A DNA stretch of 64,000 nucleotides from Pseudomonas fulva NBRC 16637 = DSM 17717 (GCF_000730565.1 NZ_BBIQ01000009.1:62001-126000), one strand, 5' to 3'; positions 40,037-49,889 are shown, counted from the stretch's first letter. The notes: generated from the sequence alone by a model not told the origin. Numbers and translations: made by a program.

Positions 40037-40636
40037 TCAGTTGAAGATCAGTTGCGCTGCCACGGCGAACATCATCACGGCCACCATCAGGTCCAGCAGT
40101 CGCCAGGTGCCTGGCCGTGCCAGCCAGGGCGCCAACCAGGCCGCCCCGATCGCCAGGGTCGAGAACCACAGCAGCGAAGCACTGGCAGCCCCGGCCACGT
40201 AGGCGCCCGGCGCCGTCTGCTGGGCCCCGAGCGAGCCGATCAGCAGCACGGTGTCGAGGTAAACGTGGGGGTTGAGCAAGGTGACCGCCAGGGCACTGAG
40301 CAGCACGGCGCGCCGTGAGCGCATGCCTTGGCCCTGCTGGTGCTGCAGGCTCTGGTCGGAAAAGACGCTGCGAAGCGCCTTGGCCCCGTACCAGATGAGG
40401 AACACCGCGCCCCCCCAGCGGGCAACGCTCAGCAGCGTCGGGTTATGGGCCAGGGCCGTGGCAAGGCCGAAAACACCTGCGGCGACCAGCAGGGCATCAC
40501 ACAGGATGCACAGCGCTGCCACCGGCAAGTGATGCTCGCGGCGCAGGCTTTGCGCCAGGACGAATGCGTTCTGCGTGCCGATGGCCATGATCAGGCCCAG
40601 GGCGACCAGCAGGCCATTGAGATAACTCTGCCACAT
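40037..40636 (-). CDS. argO: LysE/ArgO-family basic amino acid exporter
   Basis: 199 residues, six membrane helices, starting MWQSYLNGLLVALGLIMAIG and the LysE-type segment GTQNAFVLAQSLRREHH. Exports arginine and perhaps lysine. It is divergent from the LysR-type gene argP, which is the usual arrangement for its activator, and the shared spacer of 91 bp should hold the operator. Confidence 0.88.
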   Translation of the reverse strand: MWQSYLNGLLVALGLIMAIGTQNAFVLAQSLRREHHLPVAALCILCDALLVAAGVFGLATALAHNPTLLSVARWGGAVFLIWYGAKALRSVFSDQSLQHQQGQGMRSRRAVLLSALAVTLLNPHVYLDTVLLIGSLGAQQTAPGAYVAGAASASLLWFSTLAIGAAWLAPWLARPGTWRLLDLMVAVMMFAVAAQLIFN

Positions 40637-40727
40637 GGAAGACGACTCCTCGAAAGATGCTGGCCAGTGTGACAAGTTGCGGGTTATAAGAAAAATCAAT
40701 AAAGCTCACTGGGCATTAGGAAAATCG

Positions 40728-41618
40728 ATGTTCGACTACAAGTTGCTCGCGGCGCTTGCTGCTGTCGTCGAGCAAGGCGGTTTCGAGCGTGCCGCGCAGG
40801 TGCTGGGCCTGTCTCAATCGGCCGTGTCGCAGCGCATCAAGCTGCTGGAGGCGCGCGTGGGGCAGCCGGTACTGGTTCGCATCGCGCCGCCTGGCCCGAC
40901 GGAGGTAGGCCGGCAGTTGCTCAACCATGTGCAGCAGGTACGCCTGCTTGAGCGCGACCTGCAGCGTCAGGTGCCCGCGCTCGAAGACGGGGGCATGCCG
41001 GAGCGTCTGCGCATCGCGCTCAATGCCGATAGCCTGGCCACTTGGTGGGCCGGCGCCGTGGGGCAATTCTGCGCCGAGCACAAGGTGCTTACCGATTTGG
41101 TGGTCGAGGACCAGGAAGTGGGTCTCAAGCGCATGCGCGCCGGCGACGTGGCCGCCTGCCTGTGCGGCAGCGAACGCCCAGTGGCCGGCGCGCGCAGTCT
41201 TGCGCTGGGGGCGATGCGCTATCGGGCCTTGGCCAGCCCTGCCTTCATGAAGCAGCATTTTGCCCAGGGATTCGATGCCCGTCGCCTGGCCCGCACGCCC
41301 GCGATCGTCTACGGCCCCGACGATTTCCTGCAGCACCGCTACCTGGCCTCTTTGGGCATGCAGGACGGTTTTCTGCATCATTTATGCCCCTCATCCGAAG
41401 GCTTTTTGCGCATGACCGAAGCGGGGTTGGGCTGGGGGCTGGTGCCCGAGTTGCAGGCCTGCGAGCAACTGGCCAGCGGCCAATTGGTGGAAATCTGCAG
41501 CGATACCCCGATCGATGTACCGTTGTACTGGCATCATTGGCGTAACGGCGGGCAACTGCTGGCACAGCTGACCGACCACCTGCGCCACAGCGCCCGGCAC
41601 TGGCTGGTGCCGTTGTAG
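40728..41618 (+). CDS. argP: LysR-type regulator ArgP (IciA)
   Basis: 296 residues. N-terminal winged helix MFDYKLLAALAAVVEQGGFE with AAQVLGLSQSAVSQRIKLLE and a co-inducer domain. Family members sense arginine and lysine and activate argO. The ATG at 40728 is chosen for the classical LysR start, although a longer frame is open upstream. Divergent from argO. Confidence 0.9.
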   Translation: MFDYKLLAALAAVVEQGGFERAAQVLGLSQSAVSQRIKLLEARVGQPVLVRIAPPGPTEVGRQLLNHVQQVRLLERDLQRQVPALEDGGMPERLRIALNADSLATWWAGAVGQFCAEHKVLTDLVVEDQEVGLKRMRAGDVAACLCGSERPVAGARSLALGAMRYRALASPAFMKQHFAQGFDARRLARTPAIVYGPDDFLQHRYLASLGMQDGFLHHLCPSSEGFLRMTEAGLGWGLVPELQACEQLASGQLVEICSDTPIDVPLYWHHWRNGGQLLAQLTDHLRHSARHWLVPL

Positions 41619-41668
41619 CGCCTAAGGGCGTCAAAGGCTTCTGAACATCAGGCAAGGCGGAGTGTTAC

Positions 41669-42664
41669 ATGCGAATTCTGGTCACTGGCGCAAGTGGCTT
41701 CATCGGCGGGCGTTTTGCGCGGCTGGCCCTGGAGCGGGGGCTGGATGTGCGGGTCAGTGGCCGGCGCGCCGAAGGTGTGGAGCACCTGGTGCGGCGTGGC
41801 GCGCAGTTCATTCCGGGCGACCTTGGCGACGCGGAGCTGGCCCGGCGCCTGTGCCAGGGCGTCGAGGCCGTGGTGCATTGCGCCGGTGCAGTGGGGCACT
41901 GGGGCCCCTATCAGGCGTTTGCCCAGGGCAACGTGGTGGTGACCGAGAACGTCGTCGAAGGCTGCCTGAAGGAACACGTGCGTCGCCTCGTGCACCTGTC
42001 ATCGCCTTCGATCTACTTCAATGGCCGTTCACGCGTGGCCATTGGCGAGGATCAGGTGCCCGGCCGGTTTGCCAATCACTACGCCAGGACCAAGTTCATT
42101 GCCGAACAGAAGGTGTTCGGCGCCCAGGAGTTCGGCCTCGAAGTGTTGGCGCTGCGCCCGCGTTTCGTCATCGGCGCAGGCGATACGAGCCTGCTGCCGC
42201 GGCTGGTGCACCTGCAACGCAAAGGCAGGCTGGCGATCATCGGCAACGGCTTGAACAAAGTCGACTTCACCAGTGTTCACAACCTGAACGAGGCGCTGTA
42301 CAGCGCAGTGTTCGCGGACGGGCGCGCGCTTGGGCAAGCGTACAACATCAGCAATGGCCAGCCCTTGCCGCTGTGGGATGTGATCAACTATGTCCTGCGC
42401 CAGCTTCAGCTCCCTCAGGTCACCCGCTACCGAGGTTATGGGCTGGCCTACGGCTTGGCCGCGCTCAACGAGGCAGCGTGCACCCTGTGGCCGGGGCGGC
42501 CGGAGCCTACGCTGTCACGCCTGGCCATGCAGGTGATGAGTCGCGATTTCACCCTGGACATCACCCGCGCCAGTCAGTACCTGGACTATCAGCCCACCAC
42601 CAGCGTATGGGCGGCATTGGATGAATTCTGCACGTGGTGGAAACACCAGCCGCCTGGCCGGTAA
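41669..42664 (+). CDS. NAD-dependent epimerase/dehydratase family protein
   Basis: 331 residues, extended short-chain dehydrogenase fold. N-terminal MRILVTGASGFIGGRFARLA is the TGxxGxxG nucleotide-binding motif, and NHYARTKFIAEQKVFG carries the catalytic YxxxK. The C-terminal part resembles the 3-beta-hydroxysteroid dehydrogenase subgroup. Substrate is unknown, and neighbours give no pathway. Confidence 0.82.
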   Translation: MRILVTGASGFIGGRFARLALERGLDVRVSGRRAEGVEHLVRRGAQFIPGDLGDAELARRLCQGVEAVVHCAGAVGHWGPYQAFAQGNVVVTENVVEGCLKEHVRRLVHLSSPSIYFNGRSRVAIGEDQVPGRFANHYARTKFIAEQKVFGAQEFGLEVLALRPRFVIGAGDTSLLPRLVHLQRKGRLAIIGNGLNKVDFTSVHNLNEALYSAVFADGRALGQAYNISNGQPLPLWDVINYVLRQLQLPQVTRYRGYGLAYGLAALNEAACTLWPGRPEPTLSRLAMQVMSRDFTLDITRASQYLDYQPTTSVWAALDEFCTWWKHQPPGR

Positions 42665-42743
42665 AGCGTTCAGCTCGACGTCGGGCATCACCGGGCTGCG
42701 CGCGCGGTTTATAATCCGGCTTATTTGCAACCTGTGGGGTGGG

Positions 42744-43577
42744 ATGCTCATGCGCTTTGATGCTCGCGATGATTTCGATGATGTACCGGCCTTGCGCGCA
42801 GGGACGCAGGATGACGATGAGTTGCTGCCAGCTCATGTCTCGCGCAGTCGCCGTCAAGCGGCCAGGGCGCCGAGCACCGGCCCATTGTGGGCGATGCTGG
42901 TGGCCGCGTTCATCGCCCTGGGCTGTCTGGGATGGTGGAGCTATCGGCAGATCTCCCTGATGGAGCAGCAGCTGGTCGCCACTCAGGAGAGCTTCGCGCG
43001 CATCAGCGAAGACGCGGCAGGGCGTTTGCAGGCAATCAGCGGCAAGGTCGAAGCCAGCGCGTCGTCCAGCAACAGTGGCAGTGAAGCCCTCAAACAGCAG
43101 ATCAGCCAGTTGCAGGCCAGCCTGGCCGAGCAAGGCAAGCAGCAGGCAGGTGTAGCGGGCCAGGCCGGGGACCTGGGCAAGCGCCTGGAGCAGGTTCTGG
43201 CGGACACCCGTGAACAGCAAAGAGCGGTCACCGAGCTGCAAACGCAGTTGCAGGCACAGTTGAAGGCGGTGAACGGCGAGTTGGCAGCGCTCAAGTCGGG
43301 CCAGGTCGATGGGGGCAAGCTCGACGGGCAACTCAAGAGTCTGAGCGAGGAGGTGGCCGCGCTGAAAAAACAAGGCAATCCCACGGCCGCCATCGAAAGC
43401 CTGCAGCAGGATGTGCTGGTGCTCAAAAGCCAGCTGGACAACCGCCCGAACACGGCGGCCGGCGGGGGCGCATCGGTGCAGGAGTTCGACGCGTTTCGTG
43501 GTCAGATGACCCGTAACCTGAACAACGTCCAGAGCCAGCTGCAGAACCTGCAACAGCAGATCAACGCCAGGCCATGA
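42744..43577 (+). CDS. single-span membrane protein with a long coiled coil
   Basis: 277 residues from ATG 42744 (or 275 from 42750). An acidic N-terminal stretch (DARDDFDDVPALRAG) precedes one membrane helix (GPLWAMLVAAFIALGCLGWW, about 50-69), and the rest is Gln-, Ala- and Ser-rich heptads (LKQQISQLQASLAEQGKQQA and more), likely a periplasmic coiled coil ending QLQNLQQQINARP. Function unknown. A structural or scaffold role is plausible. Confidence 0.75.
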   Translation: MLMRFDARDDFDDVPALRAGTQDDDELLPAHVSRSRRQAARAPSTGPLWAMLVAAFIALGCLGWWSYRQISLMEQQLVATQESFARISEDAAGRLQAISGKVEASASSSNSGSEALKQQISQLQASLAEQGKQQAGVAGQAGDLGKRLEQVLADTREQQRAVTELQTQLQAQLKAVNGELAALKSGQVDGGKLDGQLKSLSEEVAALKKQGNPTAAIESLQQDVLVLKSQLDNRPNTAAGGGASVQEFDAFRGQMTRNLNNVQSQLQNLQQQINARP

Positions 43578-43587
43578 CTGGGAAGGG

Positions 43588-43610
43588 CAGGGGCCGGGTC
43601 CTGGCCCCTG
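43588..43610. terminator. weak hairpin between convergent genes
   Basis: CAGGGGCC/GGCCCCTG 8-bp stem with a 7-nt loop between the coiled-coil gene and xenB. No T run on either side, so only a possible shared terminator. Confidence 0.35.
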
Positions 43611-43619
43611 TCTCAGGCC

Positions 43620-44669
43620 TTACAGGCGTGGGTAGTCGATATACCCCACCGGTCCCTGGCCATAGAACGTTTCCGGATGAGCTTCGTTCAGTGGGGCATC
43701 GTCAGCCAGGCGTGCAGGCAGGTCCGGGTTGGCGATGAACGGCACACCAAAGGCCACGGCATCGGCTTTGCCATCGGCCAAGGCCGCATTGGCACTGGCT
43801 TTGTCGAAACCTTCGTTGACGATATAGACGCCACCAAATGCGTCTTTGAGGGCAGGGCCCAGGCTGTCGTCGCGCTCCCGCTCCCGTGAGCAGATGAAGG
43901 CAATGCCCCGCTTGCCCAGCGCTCGCGCCACATACGTGAAGGTCTGGGTACGGTCGGCATCGCCCATGTCATGGGCATCGGCGCGCGGCGCCAGGTGCAT
44001 CCCAACGCGCTGCGCCCCCCATACCTGGACTACGGCATCGGTGACCTCCAACAGCAGGCGCGCCCGGTTTTCCAGCGAGCCGCCGTACGCGTCGGTGCGC
44101 TGGTTGGTGCTGCTTTGCAGGAACTGGTCGAGCAGATAGCCGTTGGCGCCATGGATCTCGACACCGTCAAAGCCTGCGGCCTTGGCGTTTTCGGCGCCAG
44201 TGCGGAAGGCCTCGACGATGTCGCTGATCTCTTCGGTATCCAGGGCCCGAGGCGTGGGGTAGTCGCTGAGCGGGCGAACCAGACTCACGTGCCCCTTTGG
44301 CTGGATGGCACTGGGTGCGACCGGCAACTGGCCATCGAGGTAGCGTGGATGGGAAATGCGGCCCACGTGCCACAGCTGCAAGAAGATTCGGCCGCCTGCG
44401 GCATGCACGGCATGGGTGACGTGGGTCCAGCCCCTGACCTGTTCCGCACTCCAGATGCCCGGTGTGTCCGGGTAGCCCACGCCCATGGGGCTGACCGACG
44501 TCGCCTCACTGATGATCAGACCGGCACTGGCGCGTTGTACGTAGTACTCGGCCATCAGTGCATTCGGCACGCGGCCGGCGTCTGCGCGGCAACGGGTGAG
44601 TGGGGCCATGATGATACGATTGGGCAGTTCCAGATCGCCCAAGGTGATTGGATCGAATAGCGTGGTCAT
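43620..44669 (-). CDS. xenB: xenobiotic reductase B-like flavin oxidoreductase (OYE family)
   Basis: 349 residues, the length of Pseudomonas XenB. The old-yellow-enzyme signature is complete: MTTLFDPITLGDLELPNRII start, HVGRISHPRY, GVEIHGANGYLLDQFLQSS with the His/Asn pair, DAYGGSLENRARLLLEVT, and a C-terminal Gly-rich phosphate site (FGVPFIANPDLP). It uses FMN and NAD(P)H to reduce nitro esters, nitroaromatics and activated alkenes. An ArsR-type gene precedes it by 16 bp. Confidence 0.93.
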   Translation of the reverse strand: MTTLFDPITLGDLELPNRIIMAPLTRCRADAGRVPNALMAEYYVQRASAGLIISEATSVSPMGVGYPDTPGIWSAEQVRGWTHVTHAVHAAGGRIFLQLWHVGRISHPRYLDGQLPVAPSAIQPKGHVSLVRPLSDYPTPRALDTEEISDIVEAFRTGAENAKAAGFDGVEIHGANGYLLDQFLQSSTNQRTDAYGGSLENRARLLLEVTDAVVQVWGAQRVGMHLAPRADAHDMGDADRTQTFTYVARALGKRGIAFICSRERERDDSLGPALKDAFGGVYIVNEGFDKASANAALADGKADAVAFGVPFIANPDLPARLADDAPLNEAHPETFYGQGPVGYIDYPRL

Positions 44670-44685
44670 GACGTATACCTGAAAG

Positions 44686-44987
44686 TCAAAGGGAGTCGCG
44701 CAATTGTTCGAGCAATGCTTCGATGATGACTTCGTTGCGCTTGAACAAGTGCCATTGGCCGATTTTCTGGCGGATGACCAGGCCTGCTCGCTGCAGGATC
44801 GCCAGGTGCGCCGACACAGTCGATTGGGACAACCCGCAGCGCCGCTCGATCTGCCGGCACAAACCCCTTGGTCAGTACTGTGGACCTGCTCGAGAAACTG
44901 GGCTGCCGGCGTTTTCAACCAGCCGAGTACTTCCCGCCTCACCGGGTGGGCGAGGGCTTTCATGATGTCGTCCAGGTCAAGCGGCAT
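44686..44987 (-). pseudogene. ArsR-family regulator with a one-base deletion
   Basis: The frame starts MPLDLDDIMKALAHPVRREV and runs about 45 codons through GVCAG, then loses phase. Reading on in the next frame gives QIERRCGLSQSTVSAHLAIL and AGLVIRQKIGQWHLFKRNEV up to a TGA at 44686, which is the normal end of a 100-residue ArsR protein with its helix-turn-helix. One G is missing near 44853-44854 (CTGCCGG where CTGGCCGG is expected). It may be a true frameshift or a sequencing error. It lies 16 bp ahead of xenB, so loss could free xenB from repression. Confidence 0.85.
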
Positions 44988-45132
44988 GGCTCATCTCGCA
45001 GCGGTGCATCGGGTCAGCGCGAACCCTACATCGTGATTTTGCGATATACAAAGATTCAAGTGTTCCGAGCGAGTAGCCAGACGGTATATCGCTCGGCGGC
45101 GATATGTCCCGAGCAAGTGATAGACTGGCGCC

Positions 45133-45729
45133 ATGAATTATCTTGCACACCTGCACCTGGGAGGGTCGGCTCCGCAGCAATTGCTGGGCAGCCTCTACGG
45201 GGACTTCGTCAAAGGTTCGCTGGAAGGGCGGTTCCCGCCGCAGCTCGAAGCGTCCATCCGACTGCATCGACACATCGACAGTTTCACCGACGCCCACCCT
45301 GTGGTGCTCGCTTCCCTGGCGCGCTTTGCGCGGGTGCGGCGGCGGTTTGCGGGGATCGCTCTGGACGTCTTTTTCGACCACTGCCTGGCGCGGCACTGGC
45401 CCGAGTATGGGCGCCAGCCGCTGCGTCAGTTCACCCAGGCGTTCTATCAGGTGCTGTTAGCCGAGCCCGCCCTGCCGGGCCGGTTGGCCCACATCGCGCC
45501 GTCCATGGCGCAGTCTGATTGGCTGGGCTCGTATGCTGACTTTGCCACGCTGGAGCAGGTGTTTGCCGGGATCGCCCGGCGCTTGTCGCGGCCTGAAGGC
45601 CTGGTAGGGGTCATGGACGAGCTTGATCGCCTGTACGTGCCGTTGCTCGATGATTTCCGCGAATTCTACCCGCTGGTACAAGCGTTCGCTGCCAGTCATC
45701 GGGCACAGGCCAGCCCGTGCGTTGATTGA
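45133..45729 (+). CDS. acpH: acyl carrier protein phosphodiesterase (AcpH/DUF479)
   Basis: 198 residues, HD-like fold. Start MNYLAHLHLG, GSLYGDFVKGSL, and the metal-site helix IRLHRHIDSFTDAHPVV and ALDVFFDHCLARHW match AcpH, which removes the phosphopantetheine arm from acyl carrier protein. The biological need is unclear. Located between xenB and olsA without an operon partner. Confidence 0.88.
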   Translation: MNYLAHLHLGGSAPQQLLGSLYGDFVKGSLEGRFPPQLEASIRLHRHIDSFTDAHPVVLASLARFARVRRRFAGIALDVFFDHCLARHWPEYGRQPLRQFTQAFYQVLLAEPALPGRLAHIAPSMAQSDWLGSYADFATLEQVFAGIARRLSRPEGLVGVMDELDRLYVPLLDDFREFYPLVQAFAASHRAQASPCVD

Positions 45730-45743
45730 CGGATCTGCTGCAT

Positions 45744-46535
45744 TCAGGCAGCAGTCGCACACTGCCTGCGAAGTGCCGGTGGCTCTGGTGTGCCGTAGAG
45801 CGCCTGATGGATCGAACGCTGTGCCTGGAGCCCCAGCAGCGTGCGGCCCTTGCCATGACTTGCCAGTGGCTCGAGCAGGTGAATGCGCACTTGACCGCGA
45901 GGTTGCGCGAGCAACCGCAGCAGGTGTGACAGCAGGTCGTCATCTCCCACGAAGGGTGCAAAGGGGTCGATCTGGCCCCGCCGCTGGTATTGGATTGCCA
46001 CCGGTTGCACGGCGATGCCCTGGTCGATGGCTGCCGCCAGCAGGCGCCCATGGAACGTCCCCAGCTGGTGCCCGTCGGTGGTAGTGCCTTCGGGAAACAG
46101 CAACAGGGGGTGACCTGTGACCAACCGCTGACCGATGTGCACGCGCAGCTGCTGGCCATCGCTGGCACCGCGCTTGATGAACAAGGTGCCTGCCTGCTCG
46201 GCTAACCACCCGGCAAGCGGCCAGTGCCGGACCTCGGCCTTGGACAGAAATGACACAGGGGCCAGCATGCCCAACAGTGGGATGTCGGTCCAGGACACGT
46301 GGTTGCTGACCCACAGCATGGGGCTGCTCGGCAGCTTCCCCGTCACGCAGACGTCGAACGGCAGTGCTGCCACCAAGCGCCGCATGAACAGCCGTGTCCA
46401 GCGTTGCCGGCGCGCGAGCGACGCTTTGATGCCAAGGTGCCGCCCGATGACGAGCAGGCTGGCCATCAGCAGCCCCAGCGCCACCACCAGCAGCACCTGA
46501 GCCAGGCGCCCCACCTGCCGCAGACGGCCCCTCAC
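45744..46535 (-). CDS. olsA: lyso-ornithine lipid O-acyltransferase
   Basis: 263 residues. PlsC-family acyltransferase motifs NHVSWTDIP (HX4D) and FPEGTT, with an N-terminal membrane helix ([18 protein letters not shown]). Paired with olsB, it would add the second fatty acid to lyso-ornithine lipid, a phosphorus-free membrane lipid made under phosphate limitation. The GTG at 46535 overlaps the olsB stop (GTGA). The longer frame to 46571 would run inside olsB and is rejected. Confidence 0.88.
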   Translation of the reverse strand: MRGRLRQVGRLAQVLLVVALGLLMASLLVIGRHLGIKASLARRQRWTRLFMRRLVAALPFDVCVTGKLPSSPMLWVSNHVSWTDIPLLGMLAPVSFLSKAEVRHWPLAGWLAEQAGTLFIKRGASDGQQLRVHIGQRLVTGHPLLLFPEGTTTDGHQLGTFHGRLLAAAIDQGIAVQPVAIQYQRRGQIDPFAPFVGDDDLLSHLLRLLAQPRGQVRIHLLEPLASHGKGRTLLGLQAQRSIHQALYGTPEPPALRRQCATAA

Positions 46536-47287
46536 ACAGCGGCCTTGAAGTGACGGGCGTAGCGCGGGCACAGCGCCTCGCGCTTGAGCAGGATGAACAC
46601 ATCGGCGACCTGGAAGTCTTCATCCCAGCACGGTTCGCCACAGACCTTGGCGCCCAGGCGCATGTAGGCCTTGAGCAAAGCCGGCATCTGGGCGCTCACG
46701 TTATCCGGCAACGTCAGCGGTGGCAGCGGTTTGCGGGGTTCGGCACGCAGGTCCTGGGTGCACAGGTGGCGTTCGCGCAGGCGCTGCATGACCGCATGCG
46801 CCTGCACCCCGCCGTCCTGCATCGAGATGCTGGCGCAACCCATCAGGTAGCGATAACCGCCTTCGTTGAGTACTTCGGCCAGCTCACTCCAGAGCGTAGC
46901 AATGGTGCCGCCGTTGCGGTACGGCGCGGCCACGCAGGTGCGGCCCACTTCCAGGATAGGGCCCTGAAGTTGCAGCAGCCCCTGCAGGCGGAACCCTTCC
47001 TCGCTGTAGAAGCGACCCAGGCTGCTGGCCGCCTCGTGGTCGAGCAGGCGGGTGGTGGCCACCAGTCGTCCAGTGGTGACATCGCGTACGCCGATATGGC
47101 GGCAGTGCGCGTCAAATTCGTCCTGATCCAGGCCGTGCTCAGCGCCCTTGAACCTTGCCTCGAACGCTTCGCTGAAGACCTGATAGCGCAGGGCCTGGGC
47201 CTCCTGCAACGCGGCGTGACCCATCAGGCGCTCGGCGTGCAGGCGGTGTCCGGCGCAGGTGTCGGCAACATGAGCGATTCGCGTCAT
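46532..47287 (-). CDS. olsB: ornithine N-acyltransferase
   Basis: 251 residues, GNAT-like OlsB that acylates ornithine with a 3-hydroxy fatty acyl chain from ACP. Visible: [16 protein letters not shown] with the [20 protein letters not shown] segment, [20 protein letters not shown] (acyl-CoA/ACP site region) and [10 protein letters not shown]. It starts the two-gene ornithine lipid operon. No PHO box can be seen clearly ahead of it. Confidence 0.9.
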   Translation of the reverse strand: MTRIAHVADTCAGHRLHAERLMGHAALQEAQALRYQVFSEAFEARFKGAEHGLDQDEFDAHCRHIGVRDVTTGRLVATTRLLDHEAASSLGRFYSEEGFRLQGLLQLQGPILEVGRTCVAAPYRNGGTIATLWSELAEVLNEGGYRYLMGCASISMQDGGVQAHAVMQRLRERHLCTQDLRAEPRKPLPPLTLPDNVSAQMPALLKAYMRLGAKVCGEPCWDEDFQVADVFILLKREALCPRYARHFKAAV

Positions 47288-47493
47288 TACGAGTCTCCAT
47301 AAAACCAGCCATGCAAAGGTGGCCGGTAGGCGTTTATGTGCACGTTCAGGCTAGAAACATGGGATGTCACGGCGATGAAGGTTCGATGATGCTTGCATGA
47401 ACCGCCCGTTGGCCGTGGCGGCGAACGTGCTGGCGCTTGCTGTGCCAAAGACCTGCGCGGTAAGGTGAGCCGCCTGCATTTTCGAGACCCCTC

Positions 47494-48075
47494 ATGCTGA
47501 AGTCACTCCGCCTATGGCCCGCACTGCTGCTTGCGTTGTGCCTGCCCGCACACGCCAATTGGCACCTTGATGGCGAGTCGTCTCGCCTGTCGTTCATCAC
47601 CGGTACCAATGGCGAAGCGGCGCAGGTGCACCGCTTCCTGGTGCTGCATGGCACGGTGGACCGCAAAGGCGCCGCGAGCCTTCGTATCGAGATGGATTCG
47701 GTCAGCAGTGGCGTGCCGCTGCGTGATGAACGCATGCGTGACGCGTTGTTCGACGTCGCGCGGTTTGCCGAAGCGACCGTGCAGGCACAACTGGATCTGC
47801 GCCCGATCAACGACTTGGCCAACGGGGCGCAGATCGAACTGCGCCTGCCGCTGACGGTAACGTTGCACGGCCAGTCCCATCGTTACGAGGCCTTGCTGCT
47901 GGCCACTCGCCTGGACGAGCGGCGGTTTCAGGTCGTGACCTTGGAGCCTCTGGTGCTGCGCGCCGAGGATTTCGGCCTGATGCCAGGGCTGCAAGCCCTG
48001 CGCAAGTCCGCCAACCTTACGGCCATCAACCCGTCCGTACCGGTCAATGCGGTACTGATCTTCACTGCGCGCTGA
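47494..48075 (+). CDS. YceI-family periplasmic protein
   Basis: 193 residues. Signal peptide (LWPALLLALCLPAHA) then a lipocalin-like beta barrel: WHLDGESSRLSFITGTN, FLVLHGTVDRKGAASLRI and RMRDALFDVARFAEATV are YceI hallmarks. YceI proteins bind isoprenoid quinones or lipids in the periplasm. Here the first strand carries a short insertion, and function is not known. It overlaps none of its neighbours. The cardiolipin-synthase-like gene starts 1 bp after the stop. Confidence 0.85.
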   Translation: MLKSLRLWPALLLALCLPAHANWHLDGESSRLSFITGTNGEAAQVHRFLVLHGTVDRKGAASLRIEMDSVSSGVPLRDERMRDALFDVARFAEATVQAQLDLRPINDLANGAQIELRLPLTVTLHGQSHRYEALLLATRLDERRFQVVTLEPLVLRAEDFGLMPGLQALRKSANLTAINPSVPVNAVLIFTAR

Positions 48076-48076
48076 C

Positions 48077-49234
48077 ATGCCGGGCCCGGTCTTCCCCTGG
48101 CGGGATGGCAACCAGTTCGAGCTGCTGATCGATGGGCCACACTTCTTTCCCCGCATGCTGTCGGCCATCGAGCATGCCCAGACGCAGGTAGACCTGGAGC
48201 TGTACCTGGTCGAGTCCGGGGCCTGCGCCGAGGCTGTGGTCCAGGCGCTGGAACAGACGGCCCGCCGCGGGGTGCGGGTGCGCTGCCTGTTCGATTATTA
48301 CGGGTCGCTGGCCTTGAGCGCCAAGCTGCGGCAACGTCTGGTGGATGCCGGCGTGTACCTGCGCTGGTACAACCGGCTGCACTGGAAACGCGGGCTGCGC
48401 AACCTGTACCGCGACCATCGCAAGTTACTGGTGGTCGACGAGCAGTGGGCGGTGGTCGGCGGTACCGGGGTGACCGACGAGTTCTGGCAACCGGGCCAGC
48501 CCAGCAGCGAATGGCATGAGGTGATGGTGCTGATGCAAGGCCCGGTGGTGAGCGACTGGCAATTGCTGTTCGATCGCCAGTGGCAGGCCAACCATCGCCG
48601 CACGGCCTGGCGCCCTGCCGAGGGCTTCGGCCTGCCGCGCCTGCCCAAGGTGCCTGCGCAAGGGCAGGGCATGGGCCGGGTGGCGTACGCCGACGCCCGT
48701 CAGCATCAGGACATCCTGCATGCATTGGTGCGTGCCCTCAACAGCGGCAAGCAGCGCATTTGGCTGGCCACGCCTTATTTTCTGCCGACCTGGAGCGTAC
48801 GCCGCTCGCTGCGCCGCGCAGCGGGCAAGGGCGTCGATGTGCGGTTGCTGCTCACCGGCCCGCGCACCGACCACCCTTCGGTACGGTATGCCGGCCACCG
48901 GTACTATCCACGCCTGCTGCGCGCCGGAGTGCGAATTTTCGAGTATCAGCCGTGCTTCCTGCACCTGAAGATGGTGGTGGTGGACGATTGGGTCAGCGTC
49001 GGCTCCTGCAACTTCGACCATTGGAACCTGCGCTTCAATCTGGAGGCCAATATAGAAGCGTTGGACCTGCCGCTGACGACCGCAGTGGTCGCCAGTTTCG
49101 AGCGCGATTTCGCCCTGAGCGAGGAAGTCGACCTCGCGCACTGGAATGCCAGGCCGTTCTGGCGCCGGGTCAAACAGCGCATCTGGGGATGGCTGGACCG
49201 GTTGGTGGCCAACGTGCTCGACCGGCGCGACTGA
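48077..49234 (+). CDS. cardiolipin synthase-like phospholipase D protein (ClsB type)
   Basis: 385 residues, two PLD repeats. Motif one is YRDHRKLLVVDEQWAVVGG (HxK), motif two HLKMVVVDDWVSVGSCNFD. There is no N-terminal membrane helix, as in ClsB. Likely makes cardiolipin or other phosphatidyl transfers. Start codon ATG 1 bp after the YceI stop implies co-translation, so the two may share a membrane lipid role. Confidence 0.88.
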   Translation: MPGPVFPWRDGNQFELLIDGPHFFPRMLSAIEHAQTQVDLELYLVESGACAEAVVQALEQTARRGVRVRCLFDYYGSLALSAKLRQRLVDAGVYLRWYNRLHWKRGLRNLYRDHRKLLVVDEQWAVVGGTGVTDEFWQPGQPSSEWHEVMVLMQGPVVSDWQLLFDRQWQANHRRTAWRPAEGFGLPRLPKVPAQGQGMGRVAYADARQHQDILHALVRALNSGKQRIWLATPYFLPTWSVRRSLRRAAGKGVDVRLLLTGPRTDHPSVRYAGHRYYPRLLRAGVRIFEYQPCFLHLKMVVVDDWVSVGSCNFDHWNLRFNLEANIEALDLPLTTAVVASFERDFALSEEVDLAHWNARPFWRRVKQRIWGWLDRLVANVLDRRD

Positions 49235-49285
49235 GCGCAGCTATCGTGCAATGACGGTTCACAGGCAATCGATGGAGTGGATGCG

Positions 49286-49864
49286 ATGACGGCTAAGAAG
49301 ATACTCATGCTGGTGGGCGATTACGTCGAAGACTACGAGGTCATGGTGCCCTTCCAGGCGCTGAGTATGGTCGGGCATACCGTGCACGCCGTGTGCCCGG
49401 AAAAGGTAGCGGGCCAGACCGTGCGCACGGCTATTCACGACTTCGAAGGCGACCAGACCTACAGCGAAAAGCCAGGGCACCAGTTTGCCCTGAATCAGGA
49501 TTTCGTCAGGGCCCGTGCCGAAAGTTACGATGCCCTGGTGATCCCGGGCGGGCGGGCGCCTGAGTACCTGCGCCTGAACGAGAAAGTGCTCGACCTGGTG
49601 CGAGCGTTCGACCAAGCAGGCAAGCCCATCGCCGCCGTGTGCCACGGCGCCCAGTTGCTGGCCGCCGCCGGTGTGCTCAAAGGCCGGGAGTGCAGTGCGT
49701 ACCCGGCCTGCGCTCCGGAGGTGCGCCTGGCAGGCGGCACCTATATCGACATTGCGGTGGACCAGGCCCATGTGGACGGCAACCTGGTCACCGCGCCCGC
49801 CTGGCCGGCACACCCTGCGTGGCTGGCGGCGTTTCTGAAGGTGTTGGGCACCCGTATCCTCTGA
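49286..49864 (+). CDS. DJ-1/PfpI family protein
   Basis: 192 residues. Class I glutamine amidotransferase-like fold with the nucleophile elbow [10 protein letters not shown] (Cys) and the acidic [12 protein letters not shown] region. Family members act as glyoxalase III, deglycase or protease-like chaperones; the exact activity is open. The ATG at 49286 is favoured by GGAG eight bases ahead over a GTG three codons upstream. Confidence 0.85.
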   Translation: MTAKKILMLVGDYVEDYEVMVPFQALSMVGHTVHAVCPEKVAGQTVRTAIHDFEGDQTYSEKPGHQFALNQDFVRARAESYDALVIPGGRAPEYLRLNEKVLDLVRAFDQAGKPIAAVCHGAQLLAAAGVLKGRECSAYPACAPEVRLAGGTYIDIAVDQAHVDGNLVTAPAWPAHPAWLAAFLKVLGTRIL

Positions 49865-49889
49865 CCCAACAGGCCGACCGGCCCGTGGG

